DNA of 64,000 nt from Bog-473 sp036268485 (GTDB taxonomy: Bacteria; Actinomycetota; Acidimicrobiia; Acidimicrobiales; RAAP-2). Shown here piece after piece: positions 37,355 to 46,682 of the stretch. The stretch is taken from the NCBI GenBank assembly GCA_036268485.1, contig DATAUC010000103.1:1-64000 (forward strand), written 5' to 3'. The notes under the pieces are model-generated. The model was not told the origin of the DNA, searched no databases, and saw nothing but the letters and a program-made list of their open reading frames with translations. The translations under genes and the position numbers were made by a program. The stretch's first letter is position 1. Every line of letters begins with the position of its first letter.

Positions 37355-38470
37355 CTAGTTGACGGCGCGCAGGGTGTGGTCGCGCGACGTGAACTGGCGC
37401 CACCGGTCTTCCACCTTGCCCATGAACTCCTTGCCCGAAGCCAGGTGCGTGAGGATGTCCGACTGGCCCTGGGGCCGGGCCAGCATCCAGCTATGGCCAC
37501 CCGGTACCCACTGCACCGGGGCGCGGGCCACGCCGGCGAATTCGACGGCGGCGGCACCCGGAGTGATGCGGTCGAAGCAGCCCCACTCGTTGAGGATGGG
37601 CATCTGCTGGGCGACCAGCGCCCGCACTTCGGTCCGCTGGTCGACCGCCATGAGCAGGCTGCCGATCGGCATGGTCTGACCCACGGTGCGGATATTGCGA
37701 CGCACGTCGGGGAGGACGGATCGCACGGTGGAGAACATGCGACCTATGAGCAGATCGGGGAAGTCGAGGATGACGGCGGTGATCAGGTCGACCATCGGCG
37801 CCACATCGGGAGCGAACGGGGCCAACAGGGCGGGAATGACGCCGTGGCGGTCCTTCCAGGCCGGTGTGCTCACGCCGTCGCGGTAGATGACACCGAGCGT
37901 CCGGCGCGGATGGTCATGGGCGAACTGCACGGCCACCGCTCCACCCATGGAGTGGCCGAGGACGATGACCGGGCCGGCATCGACCTGGTGCACGATGGCC
38001 ATGACCTGATTGGCCAGGCTCTCCATGGAGACGTCGTGCCAGTCGAGTGGGTCGCTGCCGCCGAATCCGGGCAAGCTGGGGTTGATCATGCGCCAGCCCA
38101 TCTGCTCGGCCAGACGCGCGCTCTCACGCCAGTACATGCCACCGCCGGCGAAGTAGCCATGGATGTTGACGGCCCAGATGGGGGGCGAGCCCGGGCCGTC
38201 GGGGCCATGGGCGGTCACGTTGTCCGACACGGCGAAGCGGAGGCGACGGCCTTCAATGCGGATGGAACTGGGCACCATGCGGATGGTCGGCGTCTTGCGG
38301 ATGGAGCGCACGTACTGGTCGCGCACCAGACCGAGTCCCAGTGGCGCATGGCCGGCATCGACGAAGTCGACCGGCGACGGCCCGTCGTTGGGCGCCATGA
38401 TGGCGCCGGCTATCTGCAGGGAGTCATCGGGGTTCGACGCTGCGCCGCGTTTCGGAAATCCCAATGCCAT
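37355..38470 (-). CDS. Alpha/beta-hydrolase family protein
   Basis: A 371-residue hydrolase. The nucleophile elbow GHSMGG places Ser174; the oxyanion region is NIHGYFAGG (about 102-110), and the catalytic His is in GGHSWM near the C-terminus. The N-terminal 70 residues are not part of the core fold. No signal peptide is seen. The substrate is unknown; similar actinobacterial enzymes include epoxide hydrolases and C-C bond hydrolases. ATG 38470 lies head to head with the amidohydrolase gene, about 180 bp apart. Confidence 0.8.
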   Translation of the reverse strand: MALGFPKRGAASNPDDSLQIAGAIMAPNDGPSPVDFVDAGHAPLGLGLVRDQYVRSIRKTPTIRMVPSSIRIEGRRLRFAVSDNVTAHGPDGPGSPPIWAVNIHGYFAGGGMYWRESARLAEQMGWRMINPSLPGFGGSDPLDWHDVSMESLANQVMAIVHQVDAGPVIVLGHSMGGAVAVQFAHDHPRRTLGVIYRDGVSTPAWKDRHGVIPALLAPFAPDVAPMVDLITAVILDFPDLLIGRMFSTVRSVLPDVRRNIRTVGQTMPIGSLLMAVDQRTEVRALVAQQMPILNEWGCFDRITPGAAAVEFAGVARAPVQWVPGGHSWMLARPQGQSDILTHLASGKEFMGKVEDRWRQFTSRDHTLRAVN

Positions 38471-38647
38471 GTTCGACACCTCAGTCGTGCGTCGTGAAGC
38501 GCGTTTCGTCGCCCCACGTTCGGGGAACCGCCTCCGTCTGTGCCTGCCACCGTACCCGACACCGGCTGCCCGCAGGCAACCGGGGGGCGTGCGCCGCCGG
38601 GTGCGGACTGCAACGATGGAGGAACGAGCAACCGGGGGAGATCGGCC

Positions 38648-40321
38648 ATGAGCGCTGACGCTGACATCGTGATTCGCGGGGGAACGGTCATTGACGGGAC
38701 GGGATCGCCCGGGCAGCAGGCCGACGTCGCTGTGCAGGGCGGCCGCATCGTCGGCATCGGTTCGGGCCTCTCGGGTCGGCGCCAGCTCGATGCGTCGGGT
38801 CAGGTCGTCTCGCCCGGCTTCATCGATATTCACACCCACTACGACGCTCAGGTCTTCTGGGATCCCTCGCTCACCCCGTCGTCGCATCACGGTGTGACCA
38901 CGGTGGTGGCCGGCAATTGCGGCTTCTCCATTGCCCCCATTCGCCCCGACGGCGTGGCGCTACTGGCCCGCACCCTGCAGCACGTGGAGGACATGAGCTT
39001 CGACACCCTGGCCGCCGGTGTGCCCTGGGACGAGTTCGAGACGTTTCCCCAATACCTCCAGGCGGTGGAGCGCCGGGGCACGGCACTGAACTTCTCGGCC
39101 TATGTCGGCCACACGGCCGTCCGCCTGTACGTGATGGGCGAGGCGGCCTACGAGCGGGCCGCCACCGATGACGAGATCGTCCGTATGCAGGCGGTGGTGG
39201 CCGAGGCCATGGCCGGTGGTGCCGCCGGGTTCGCCTCCAGCGCGTCGCCGACGCACAACGGAGACAAGGGCCGACCGGTGCCCTCGCGGGTAGCCGACCT
39301 CAATGAGCTGACCGCGCTCCTCCAACCGCTGCGTGAGGCCGAGCGCGGCGTGGTGGCGCTCCTCCCGGGCGGGGTCTTGTCCCACCAGGACGTCTTCGCC
39401 CTCCAGCGCGAGATCAAGCGGCCGATCACCTGGACGGCGTTGCTGACGGTGAAGGGGTATCCGTACCACGAGAAGGTCATCGCCGAGCACGATGCGGCCT
39501 GGGCCGACGGCGTCGAAGTGTGGCCGCAGGTGTCCTGCCGGCCCCTCGTCTTCCAGATGAATCTTTCCGAGCCGTTCACGTTGAACATGCGCCCGACCTT
39601 CGCCGCCCTCATGGGCAAGACCAAGGACGAGCGGGTGGCGGCCTACCGGGACCCGGCCTGGCGGGCCTCGGCCTGGGAGGACGTCAGCGGGCGCTCAGGG
39701 TCGTTCCCGCTCAATTGGGCCGCTATCTCGGTGGCCGAATCGGCCTCGCATCCCGACCTGGCCAACAAGGGCGTGGCCACGGTGGCGGAGGAGCGGGGCT
39801 GCACGCCGCTCGACGTCATGCTCGATATCTCCCTCGACGACGACCTCAGCGCCCGCTTCTGGTCCGTTCTGGCTAATGACGATCCCGACGCCATCGCCTG
39901 GCTGCTGCCCCGCGACAACGTCCTGTTGGGCCTGGCCGATTCCGGGGCTCACGTTTCGCAGTTGTGTGACGCCTGTTTCTCCACGGACCTCCTGGGCAAC
40001 TGGGTCCGCGAGCGGGGCGTCATGCCGCTCGAGCGGGCCATCCACAAGCTGACGGGTGAGCCGGCCCAGGTCTACGGCATGACCGACCGGGGCACGCTGG
40101 CCGTGGGCCAGGCGGCCGACATCTGCGTCTTCAATCCCGACACGGTGGCTCCGGGACCGCTCCGCCGCATCCGCGACTTCCCGGCCGACGGCGAGCGCCT
40201 CACCGCCGATGCACCGGTGGGCATGACCCACCTGCTGGTCAACGGTGTGCCCATCCGCGTCGACGGTGCGCCCGACGAAGAAGGCCTGGCTGCCCGTCCC
40301 GGTGTGGTGGTGCGGGGCTGA
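38648..40321 (+). CDS. Amidohydrolase, N-acyl-D-amino-acid deacylase family
   Basis: A 557-residue amidohydrolase-superfamily enzyme. The N-terminal beta-sandwich (IVIRGGTVIDGTGSPGQQADVAV) leads into the metal motif FIDIHTHYDAQ (His62, His64) and the barrel; GLADSGAHVSQLCDAC and the C-terminal GTLAVGQAADICVFNPD are typical of D-aminoacylases. It likely cleaves N-acyl-D-amino acids or a related amide. A GGGGGAG tract precedes the ATG by about 9 nt. Upstream in-frame GTG (38540) lacks family sequence. Confidence 0.85.
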   Translation: MSADADIVIRGGTVIDGTGSPGQQADVAVQGGRIVGIGSGLSGRRQLDASGQVVSPGFIDIHTHYDAQVFWDPSLTPSSHHGVTTVVAGNCGFSIAPIRPDGVALLARTLQHVEDMSFDTLAAGVPWDEFETFPQYLQAVERRGTALNFSAYVGHTAVRLYVMGEAAYERAATDDEIVRMQAVVAEAMAGGAAGFASSASPTHNGDKGRPVPSRVADLNELTALLQPLREAERGVVALLPGGVLSHQDVFALQREIKRPITWTALLTVKGYPYHEKVIAEHDAAWADGVEVWPQVSCRPLVFQMNLSEPFTLNMRPTFAALMGKTKDERVAAYRDPAWRASAWEDVSGRSGSFPLNWAAISVAESASHPDLANKGVATVAEERGCTPLDVMLDISLDDDLSARFWSVLANDDPDAIAWLLPRDNVLLGLADSGAHVSQLCDACFSTDLLGNWVRERGVMPLERAIHKLTGEPAQVYGMTDRGTLAVGQAADICVFNPDTVAPGPLRRIRDFPADGERLTADAPVGMTHLLVNGVPIRVDGAPDEEGLAARPGVVVRG

Positions 40322-40340
40322 ACAGCGGACGCAGGGACCG

Positions 40341-41162
40341 CTACGTCACGTCCTTGCGGAAGGTGGTGAAGTAGCCCAGCGTGAGGGGGACCACACCCCA
40401 GCCCAGCATGGCCAGGCCACCGCCCCACCAGGGCAGGAGGTGAAAGTTCAGCGAGGCGTTGCCCCCGCCGTCGCCACCAAAGCCTGCCCCTCGGGCGATC
40501 TCGCCGGCGAACGCCGCGGTGGCTTCATTGGGCATCCAGTTGAGGTCGTAGTGGAAGATGAGGTTGACCAGGAAGACGATGAGTCCTTCCAAGATCAGCG
40601 TGCCGCCGATGGTGACCAACACACCGGCGATCTGATTCTTTACGAGCGTTCCAAAGCCCAGACCGAACAGGGACAGCAACACCGTGGCCAAGAGCAATTC
40701 GGGTACGACCGCACCGACTTGGTCAAGCACCGAACCGATGGCGCCACCCATGGAGGCGTCCCAGGGCAGACCGATGGCAGCCACGGCGACGAAGGTGAGA
40801 ATCGACATGCCAACCGCCCATAGAGCGGTGGCCACGATCTTGGCCCCCAGGACCTGACTGCGCTTCGGCGTGAGGAGGAGCGTCCCGGTAATGGTCTTGT
40901 GCCGGTACTCGGTGGTCACGCACAGGACCCCGAGGAGGGGCGCCAGCAGGGTGACCGACTGGAAGCCGGCGCCCAAGAGGAGCCTTCGATCGCTCAATCG
41001 TTGCACCGCCGCGAACGTCGAATGGGGAATGGCGTGGGATCCCGCCGTGAGAAATGCGACGACGATGAACAGCCCGGTCAACGGGAAGGCCAGCAGCAGG
41101 ACGACCCACATGCCCGGCATGGTGCGCAGCTTCAGGAGCTCGGAACGAATGGTCCGTATCAC
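40341..41162 (-). CDS. ABC transporter permease (ABC-2 type)
   Basis: A 273-residue membrane protein with about six helices and the N-terminal pattern MIRTIRSELLKLRTMPGMW, common to ABC-2 permeases of the drug/lantibiotic-exporter kind. It pairs with the ATPase gene just upstream through a GTGA overlap. The exported substrate is unknown. Confidence 0.85.
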   Translation of the reverse strand: MIRTIRSELLKLRTMPGMWVVLLLAFPLTGLFIVVAFLTAGSHAIPHSTFAAVQRLSDRRLLLGAGFQSVTLLAPLLGVLCVTTEYRHKTITGTLLLTPKRSQVLGAKIVATALWAVGMSILTFVAVAAIGLPWDASMGGAIGSVLDQVGAVVPELLLATVLLSLFGLGFGTLVKNQIAGVLVTIGGTLILEGLIVFLVNLIFHYDLNWMPNEATAAFAGEIARGAGFGGDGGGNASLNFHLLPWWGGGLAMLGWGVVPLTLGYFTTFRKDVT

Positions 41163-42100
41163 GATGCAGCAGCCTGATCGCCGAAGCCCATACCCTCGGT
41201 GAGGGACAGGAAGACCGACTCCAGATCCGTGCCTTCATGGACCATCTCGTAGAGGACGATCTGGTGCCGGGCCACCAGTGGCCCCAGTTGCTCCGGCGTG
41301 ACCTGTTGGATCGCGATCTGGTCCGAAGCCAGGGAGGTGAAGGTCAGGCCGGCCTCGGTGAGCACCGCCTTCATGCGATCGGTCTCCGGCGTCCGCACCC
41401 GGATGGTTCCGGCGGTGAGGTTTCCCGTGATGGAGTCCAAGGTGCCCTGGGCGCGCAGCTGGCCCTGCGACACGATCACCACTTCGTCAATGGTCTGCGC
41501 CATCTCCGAGAGAAGGTGGGAGGAGACGAGCACGGTCTTGCCCTCGCCGGCCAGGAAGCGCATGAAATCGCGCAGCCAGGCGATGCCCTGGGGATCGAGC
41601 CCGTTGGAGGGCTCGTCGAGGATGAGGACCGCCGGATCGCCAATAAGGGCGCCGGCCAGTTCCAGCCGTTGGCGCATGCCCAGCGAGAAACCACCGACCG
41701 TGCGCTTGGCGTCGCCCGAGAGACCGACCAGTTCGAGCGCGGCGTCGACGTCCTTGTCGCTCTTGCCGCAGCCACGGGCGATGGTCTGCACGTGCGCCCG
41801 AGCCTTGCGAGAGGGGTGGAAGCTGGTGGCTTCCAATACGGCGCCGACCTGCAGCGACGGATTGGGCAGGTCGTGGTACAGCTGCCCGCCGATGGTGGCG
41901 CTGCCCGATGTAGGTGAGACCAGGCCCAGCAGCATGCGTAGCGAGGTGGTCTTGCCCGATCCGTTGGGACCCAGGAATCCGGTGACCTTGCCGGGGGACA
42001 CCGTCAGTGTCATGTTCTCGACGGCTTTGATGAGGCCGAAGTGCTTGGTCAGTCCTTTGAACTCAATAGGCAGGCCGCGCGGCGGTGTCTCAGCGGTCAC
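41159..42100 (-). CDS. ABC transporter ATP-binding protein
   Basis: A 313-residue ATPase with Walker A GPNGSGKTT (about 44-52), signature FSLGMRQRLELAGAL and Walker B VLILDEPSNGLDP, followed by the H-loop VSSHLLSEM. The C-terminal 90 residues form the extension seen in exporter ATPases. Together with the permease it makes a two-component exporter. GTG start 7 nt after a TATCGT element. The divergent tetR genes upstream may regulate it. Confidence 0.92.
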   Translation of the reverse strand: MTAETPPRGLPIEFKGLTKHFGLIKAVENMTLTVSPGKVTGFLGPNGSGKTTSLRMLLGLVSPTSGSATIGGQLYHDLPNPSLQVGAVLEATSFHPSRKARAHVQTIARGCGKSDKDVDAALELVGLSGDAKRTVGGFSLGMRQRLELAGALIGDPAVLILDEPSNGLDPQGIAWLRDFMRFLAGEGKTVLVSSHLLSEMAQTIDEVVIVSQGQLRAQGTLDSITGNLTAGTIRVRTPETDRMKAVLTEAGLTFTSLASDQIAIQQVTPEQLGPLVARHQIVLYEMVHEGTDLESVFLSLTEGMGFGDQAAAS

Positions 42101-42107
42101 CGGTGCG

Positions 42108-42113
42108 ACGATA
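42108..42113 (-). promoter_or_regulatory. -10 element of the ABC exporter operon
   Basis: TATCGT on the minus strand ends 7 nt before the GTG at 42100; leaderless mRNA predicted. Confidence 0.45.
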
Positions 42114-42151
42114 GCCGCATCATTTGGACCCTTTGCGGTCGGGTCAGTTGC

Positions 42152-42748
42152 CTACGCGATGGACAGCTCGGCCGGTAGCAACAGTCGCACCGACACGGCC
42201 AGTTCGTCATAGACGCGGGCCATGGTCGACCAGCCGTTGATCCATCCGACCAGGGCGGAGTACCAGACGTGGCCGATCATACGGGCCCGCTCGGACATGT
42301 CAGGGATGACCGGCTCGCCCATGGCCCGGGCGATGATCCCCTCCATCAGCAGGGTGATCTGCTGCTGGCATCCGACGGCGGCCGGATCGGGCGACGACAA
42401 CGAGGTGAAGACGGCGGCCACCAGCCGGGGTTGGCGTCCCATGGCCCGAAGAGCCCGGTCGAGCACATCGAGAACCCGGTCGGCCGGATGCTCGCCCCGG
42501 GGCGGGTGCTGGCCGATGCGGCTGTCCAGCAGTTCGACCCAGTGCACCAGGGAGGCGGCCAGGAGGTGGTCCTTACTGGTGAAGTAGCGGTACACCGTGC
42601 CCATGGCCACGTCCGCCCGGGCCGCCACGTCGCGCATCTGGACCGCTTCGTAGCCGCCGTCGAGTCCCAAGCTCATGGCCGCATCAATGACGCGCTGGCG
42701 CCGCGCCTGCTGGGCACGGGTGAGCGGGCGGGTGAGCGTCTGCTCCAT
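42152..42748 (-). CDS. TetR-family regulator (KstR-like N-terminus)
   Basis: A 198-residue regulator with the HTH RRQRVIDAAMSLGLDGGYEAVQMRDVAARADVAMGTVYRYFTSKDHLLAA. The pattern GGYEAVQMRDVA and MGTVYRYF resembles the KstR/lipid-metabolism branch of TetR proteins, but this is not proof of ligand. It precedes the ABC exporter operon on the same strand (51 nt gap) and is divergent from a second tetR gene. ATG follows a TAGCAT element after 6 nt. Confidence 0.85.
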   Translation of the reverse strand: MEQTLTRPLTRAQQARRQRVIDAAMSLGLDGGYEAVQMRDVAARADVAMGTVYRYFTSKDHLLAASLVHWVELLDSRIGQHPPRGEHPADRVLDVLDRALRAMGRQPRLVAAVFTSLSSPDPAAVGCQQQITLLMEGIIARAMGEPVIPDMSERARMIGHVWYSALVGWINGWSTMARVYDELAVSVRLLLPAELSIA

Positions 42749-42754
42749 CGGCCC

Positions 42755-42817
42755 ATGCTATCCGGGGCACCACCAGGGTCTTCGGGATCGGGTGGCGTTG
42801 GCAACCCCCACTACGCT
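42755..42817. promoter_or_regulatory. Divergent promoters and possible operator between two tetR genes
   Basis: Minus-strand TAGCAT (42755-42760) and plus-strand TACGCT (42812-42817) lie 6 and 8 nt before the respective starts. Between them a 15-bp imperfect palindrome centred at 42801 (arms GTTG / CAAC plus flanking GG / CC) is a candidate operator. Confidence 0.45.
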
Positions 42818-42825
42818 GACCGGGC

Positions 42826-43641
42826 ATGACCGGGCAGCCACGCGATGCGGAGGCCGAGGTCGTCAACATCGGAGGGGCCTTCGCCGAGCCGATGCCCACC
42901 ACCGACGGGCGGGTGCCCGGTGAGCGGGGGCGCCAGACCCGCCTCCGGCTGCTCGAGGCCACCACCGAGCTGTTGACCACGACATCGTGGCGCTCCGTCA
43001 AGGTCACCGACATCGCCCGGCGGGCCAACACCTCGCCCGCCACCTTCTACCAGTACTTCGGCAACGTGGAGCAGGCCATCCGGGTCCTGGCCGAGGGCAT
43101 GGTCGACCAGGCCGCCCAGCTCTCGGACCTGGTCGGTGGCGACTGGTCGCCGGCTGCCAGCTGGGAGACGGCCCTGACGGTCACCGAGGGGTTCCTGGCC
43201 TACTGGGAGGACAACCGGGCCGTCTTCCGGGTGGTCGATCTGGCCACCGAGGAAGGGGACGCGCAGTTGCGGGGCATCCGGGTCCGCGCCCTCAACGCCG
43301 TGACCATCGCCCTGGCCCAGGTCATCGCCCAGGCCTCGCCGGCCCCCTCGCCCGCCGGGTCCGATCCCATGGCCGTGGCCGGAACCCTGGTGGCCATGTT
43401 CGCCAGCGTGTCGGCCCACCGCTTCGGCTTCGAGTTCTGGGGCATCCGCACCCGCAATCTCATCGACACCCAGGCCCGCATGTTGCACTGGGCCATCACC
43501 GGCCGTCCCGGCCCGGCGGAGGTGGTCGGGCGCCAGCTCATCGACCCCCGGGCCCAGCGCGAAGCCAACCGGCCCCGCACCGGTCCGGTCCTCGGCGGCT
43601 CCATGGTGAGCCACCGCACGGGAGCGACGACCGTCGACTGA
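42826..43641 (+). CDS. TetR-family transcriptional regulator
   Basis: A 271-residue regulator. A 30-residue disordered lead precedes the HTH GRQTRLRLLEATTELLTTTSWRSVKVTDIARRANTSPATFYQYF. The ligand-binding part ends in a Pro/Arg-rich tail. ATG lies 8 nt after a TACGCT element whose surroundings are identical over 17 nt to the HAD-gene promoter at 11718-11734. It is followed by an SCO6745-like gene, its possible target. Confidence 0.87.
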   Translation: MTGQPRDAEAEVVNIGGAFAEPMPTTDGRVPGERGRQTRLRLLEATTELLTTTSWRSVKVTDIARRANTSPATFYQYFGNVEQAIRVLAEGMVDQAAQLSDLVGGDWSPAASWETALTVTEGFLAYWEDNRAVFRVVDLATEEGDAQLRGIRVRALNAVTIALAQVIAQASPAPSPAGSDPMAVAGTLVAMFASVSAHRFGFEFWGIRTRNLIDTQARMLHWAITGRPGPAEVVGRQLIDPRAQREANRPRTGPVLGGSMVSHRTGATTVD

Positions 43642-43710
43642 GGGCCATGAGAATCCAACCCCTATGGTGGCGGCCGATCGCCGGGATGACCGGGGGGACC
43701 GGGAGGATCC

Positions 43711-44445
43711 ATGAAGTCAGAAGCACTCGTCGCCATCGCCAGCCCGCTGGCCGCCGAGGTCGGACCGGCCTTCTACTTCGATGGGGCCACCGTCGCCCGG
43801 GGGGCCGAGCTCGGCCTCGATGTGTTCCAGTTCTACGCCCTGGGTCGAGGTGGTGTGCTGGGCAATGTCGAGACCCCGGTCATCGTCAGTGCCTTCGGGT
43901 ACTTCAACGCCGCCACGGTCGACCAGCTCTGGAACACCGCCCGGGCCATTGTCGAGCCCCGGGTGGCCGCCCGGGCCTTCATGGAGTGCGGCCACGAGTT
44001 CGGGCGCACCCACTTCGGCGACGTCGCCAACCTGAAGGAATACTGCGCCGCGGCCGAGACCGTGACGGCGGCAGTGCACCCGGCCGGCCTGGCCCTCTTC
44101 GCCGGCCTGGCCGGTGAGCCCCTTCCGACCGACCTGCCGGCCCGGGCCATGCACCTGGCCGCGCTGCTGCGCGAGTTCCGGGGCAGCGCCCACCTGGTGG
44201 CCATCGTGGCCAACGAGATCGAGCCCAAGGTGGCGCACTACATCCGCCGCCCCGAGATGATGGGCGTCTTCGGCTACTCCCCCGAGGAGGTGCCGGCCGT
44301 CACCGACGCCGAGCGCACGCGGTTGGTGCAGGCCGACGCCATGACCGACCGTCTGGTGGCCGGACCCTACGGAGTGCTCAACGACGAGCAGGCCGACGCG
44401 TTGGTGGCCGGCCTCCAGGCCATGAAGGCGGCGCTGGCCAGCTGA
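43711..44445 (+). CDS. SCO6745-like family protein, second copy
   Basis: A 244-residue protein that resembles the gene product at 24162-25082. Shared features are a short aromatic motif (SAFGYFNAATVDQLWN here, AAFYNFHPAMVRQAVP there) and LREFRGSAHLVAIVANEIEPKVAH, matching LREHRGHSHVAALVGHDLSGLQAH. The C-terminus has the conserved end MTDRLVAGPYGVLNDEQADALV. No enzyme motif is known. It follows the tetR gene by 69 nt and may be under its control. Confidence 0.65.
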   Translation: MKSEALVAIASPLAAEVGPAFYFDGATVARGAELGLDVFQFYALGRGGVLGNVETPVIVSAFGYFNAATVDQLWNTARAIVEPRVAARAFMECGHEFGRTHFGDVANLKEYCAAAETVTAAVHPAGLALFAGLAGEPLPTDLPARAMHLAALLREFRGSAHLVAIVANEIEPKVAHYIRRPEMMGVFGYSPEEVPAVTDAERTRLVQADAMTDRLVAGPYGVLNDEQADALVAGLQAMKAALAS

Positions 44446-44465
44446 CTGAACTGCCTGAGGGTCGA

Positions 44466-45401
44466 CTATTTGAGGGCCAACGGATTGAGTGGAGAGCCCA
44501 ATCCCTTGGTGAAAGGCAGTGGCGTGGCGTCGAGCAGGAAGGTGTACTGACCGTCCTCGGCGCAGTCGGCGGCCAACTCGTCCAGCACCCAGTTCTGACC
44601 CTGCGTCATGCCCATCTCCACCAGGTGGAGCAGGTGGACGGGCAGGTAGATGTCGTCGTACTGGCAGGGAAACACCTCGAGGGGAAGCGTGTCGGTGGCC
44701 ACCGCCGCCACGTCGCGCTCCCAGAACCAGGCGGCCGTTTCGATGGTCAGTCCCGGGGTGGGCCACGTGTAGGCGATCAGGTCGCGCTGGCCGGCCTGCA
44801 GGTGCGCCATCTGGCCCGTGCGCACCAGCACGATGTCACCCGGCTCGATGCTCACGTGCCCCAGGGCGCAGGCCGCTGTGAGGTCATCGGGGGTGATGGC
44901 GTAGCCGGGGGTCAGGACCTCCTGCCCGAGGGTGCGGGCCACGTCGAGCAGGACGCCCCGGCTGACCACCGTGTCCAGGAGATGGATGCCGCACCGCCCG
45001 GCTCCTGACGAATCGACGGTGGAGGCGGGAAACCCGTTGTAGAGGACGCCCCCGTAGCTGCAATGGGCCAGCGAGTCCCAGTGGGTGGCGCTTTGGAGGG
45101 CCAGAGTGACCACGTCCTCGCTCGAGCAGACCCACCCGGGGTCGGCGCTCAGCGGTTCGTTGATCTGGATCATGGAGCGCGTGGGGTTGACCCGACCTTT
45201 GATGAAGCCGGCCTGAATCCCCTCCTCCTCAGAAAGGGGGAGGCCCAGTGCGAACGATTTGCCGCTCTTGACCGATGCGGCGGCCCGGCGGCGCACGGTG
45301 GCATCTATGAAGTTCAGGGTGCCGATCTGGTCCTCGGCCCCCCAGCGGCCCCAGTTGCGCACCTTGGCCGCCACCTCGGCAAATGGTGCGGGAACGGCCA
45401 C
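44466..45401 (-). CDS. Cyclase-family metal-dependent hydrolase
   Basis: A 311-residue enzyme of the cyclase/kynurenine-formamidase-like family. The metal motif is SATHWDSLAHCSYGG, with the expected H-x-D-x3-H spacing, and further conserved segments are GDIVLVRTGQM and DTLPLEVFPCQ. The reaction is probably hydrolysis of an amide or lactone. GTG 45401 is chosen because a TACAGT element stands 8 nt upstream; an in-frame longer form (to 45470) would run through that element. Confidence 0.82.
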   Translation of the reverse strand: MAVPAPFAEVAAKVRNWGRWGAEDQIGTLNFIDATVRRRAAASVKSGKSFALGLPLSEEEGIQAGFIKGRVNPTRSMIQINEPLSADPGWVCSSEDVVTLALQSATHWDSLAHCSYGGVLYNGFPASTVDSSGAGRCGIHLLDTVVSRGVLLDVARTLGQEVLTPGYAITPDDLTAACALGHVSIEPGDIVLVRTGQMAHLQAGQRDLIAYTWPTPGLTIETAAWFWERDVAAVATDTLPLEVFPCQYDDIYLPVHLLHLVEMGMTQGQNWVLDELAADCAEDGQYTFLLDATPLPFTKGLGSPLNPLALK

Positions 45402-45409
45402 AGCGGCGC

Positions 45410-45415
45410 ACTGTA
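45410..45415 (-). promoter_or_regulatory. -10 element of the cyclase-family gene
   Basis: TACAGT on the minus strand ends 8 nt before the GTG at 45401 and settles the start choice. Confidence 0.45.
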
Positions 45416-45500
45416 GCGGTGCCCCGGTTGTCTGGCGGCGCAGAGGGGGCGATACTGAGGGAAGCGACAAGGGTCGACGTACTACCGGGAGGGAATTCCA

Positions 45501-46649
45501 ATGACGACGCGTGCATCAGTCTGTGTGGGGTTAAACGAGCCTTGGAAGACAGAAGAGATCGAGATCGACCCCCCCGGTAACCGTGAGATACGGGTCAAGA
45601 TGGTCTACTCCGGCATGTGCCACTCCGATGAGCACCTGCGTACCGGCGACATCAGTGCCCCGCCTGAAGTACTCGAGATGATCGGCGTGAAGTCGATGTT
45701 CCCGGTTGTCGGTGGCCACGAGGGCTCGGGCGTGGTGACCGAGGTCGGGACCAACGTGACCCAGGTCGCCGTGGGTGACCATGTGGCCGTGTCCTTCATT
45801 CCTTCCTGCGGTGTCTGCCACTGGTGCGCCTCGGGCCGCCAGAACCTCTGTGATCTCGGTATGACGACGCTGGCCGGCGGCATGATCAGCGATGGCACCT
45901 ACCGCTACCACCTGGCCGGCGAGAACCTGGGTCGCATGGCTCAGCTGGGCACCTTCGCCGACGAGATGGTCTGCCACGAGAACTCGGTTGTGCGCATCGA
46001 CGCCTGGTCGAACATGAAGGCCGCTGCCCTGATCAGCTGCGGCATCTCGACCGGCTTCGGCTCGGCCGTCGACCGGGCCAAGGTCAAGCCCGGTGAGACC
46101 GTGGTCGTGGTCGGGTGCGGTGGTGTCGGATCCGGCGCCATCCAGGGCGCCCGCATCGCCGGTGCCCGCACGATCATCGCCGTCGACCCCGTCGCCTTCA
46201 AGCAGGAGAAGGCCAAGGAAGTGGGCGCCACCCACGCCGTGGCCTCCATGCTCGACGCCCAGTTCATGCTCCCCGAACTCACCATGGGCCGCAACGCCGA
46301 CGTGGTCATCCTGACCCCGGGCGTGCTTAAGGGCGACATGATCGCCGCCGCCTGCGCCCTGGGCTCCAAGGACGCCCGCATCGTCGTCACCTCCATCTCG
46401 CCCTTCCACGCCATGGACGTGCAGTTGAACCTCTTCAACTTCGCCATGTTCAACCAGGCGCTGCTGGGCACCGTCTTCGGCTCCCAGAGCCCGCGGGTGC
46501 AGGTGCCGAACCTGCTCAATCTCTTCGAGGCCGGTCAGCTCAAGATCGACGAGATCATCACGCAGGAGTACACGCTGGACCAGGTGCAGCAGGGCTACGA
46601 AGACCAGGCCTCCGGCACCATCGTCCGCGGCGTGGTCACGTTCGACTGA
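45501..46649 (+). CDS. NDMA-dependent (mycofactocin-associated) alcohol dehydrogenase
   Basis: A 382-residue zinc MDR alcohol dehydrogenase. Catalytic zinc ligands are in YSGMCHSDEH and VGGHEGSG; the structural zinc site is CGVCHWCASGRQNLC. The Rossmann motif VVVVGCGGVGSGAIQGA is complete. The sequence fits the NDMA-dependent family, whose NADH is non-exchangeable and is recycled by mycofactocin. That it stands next to mftD supports this. A GGGAGGGAA leader precedes the ATG. Confidence 0.88.
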   Translation: MTTRASVCVGLNEPWKTEEIEIDPPGNREIRVKMVYSGMCHSDEHLRTGDISAPPEVLEMIGVKSMFPVVGGHEGSGVVTEVGTNVTQVAVGDHVAVSFIPSCGVCHWCASGRQNLCDLGMTTLAGGMISDGTYRYHLAGENLGRMAQLGTFADEMVCHENSVVRIDAWSNMKAAALISCGISTGFGSAVDRAKVKPGETVVVVGCGGVGSGAIQGARIAGARTIIAVDPVAFKQEKAKEVGATHAVASMLDAQFMLPELTMGRNADVVILTPGVLKGDMIAAACALGSKDARIVVTSISPFHAMDVQLNLFNFAMFNQALLGTVFGSQSPRVQVPNLLNLFEAGQLKIDEIITQEYTLDQVQQGYEDQASGTIVRGVVTFD

Positions 46650-46658
46650 CGGTCTGAC

Positions 46659-46679
46659 GGGCGGCCCTACCGGCCGTCC
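46659..46679 (+). terminator. Hairpin between convergent adh and mftD
   Basis: An 8-bp stem (GGGCGGCC against GGCCGTCC, one G-U pair) with a 5-nt loop starts 9 nt after the adh stop. There is no T-run, which is common for actinobacterial terminators. Confidence 0.5.
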
Positions 46680-46682
46680 CCG

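Noticed and set aside
42826..43641. This TetR protein as the mycofactocin regulator MftR
   Set aside because: It lies about 9 kb from mftA and its HTH is not close to the MftR pattern I know; no sequence link to the mft promoter was seen.
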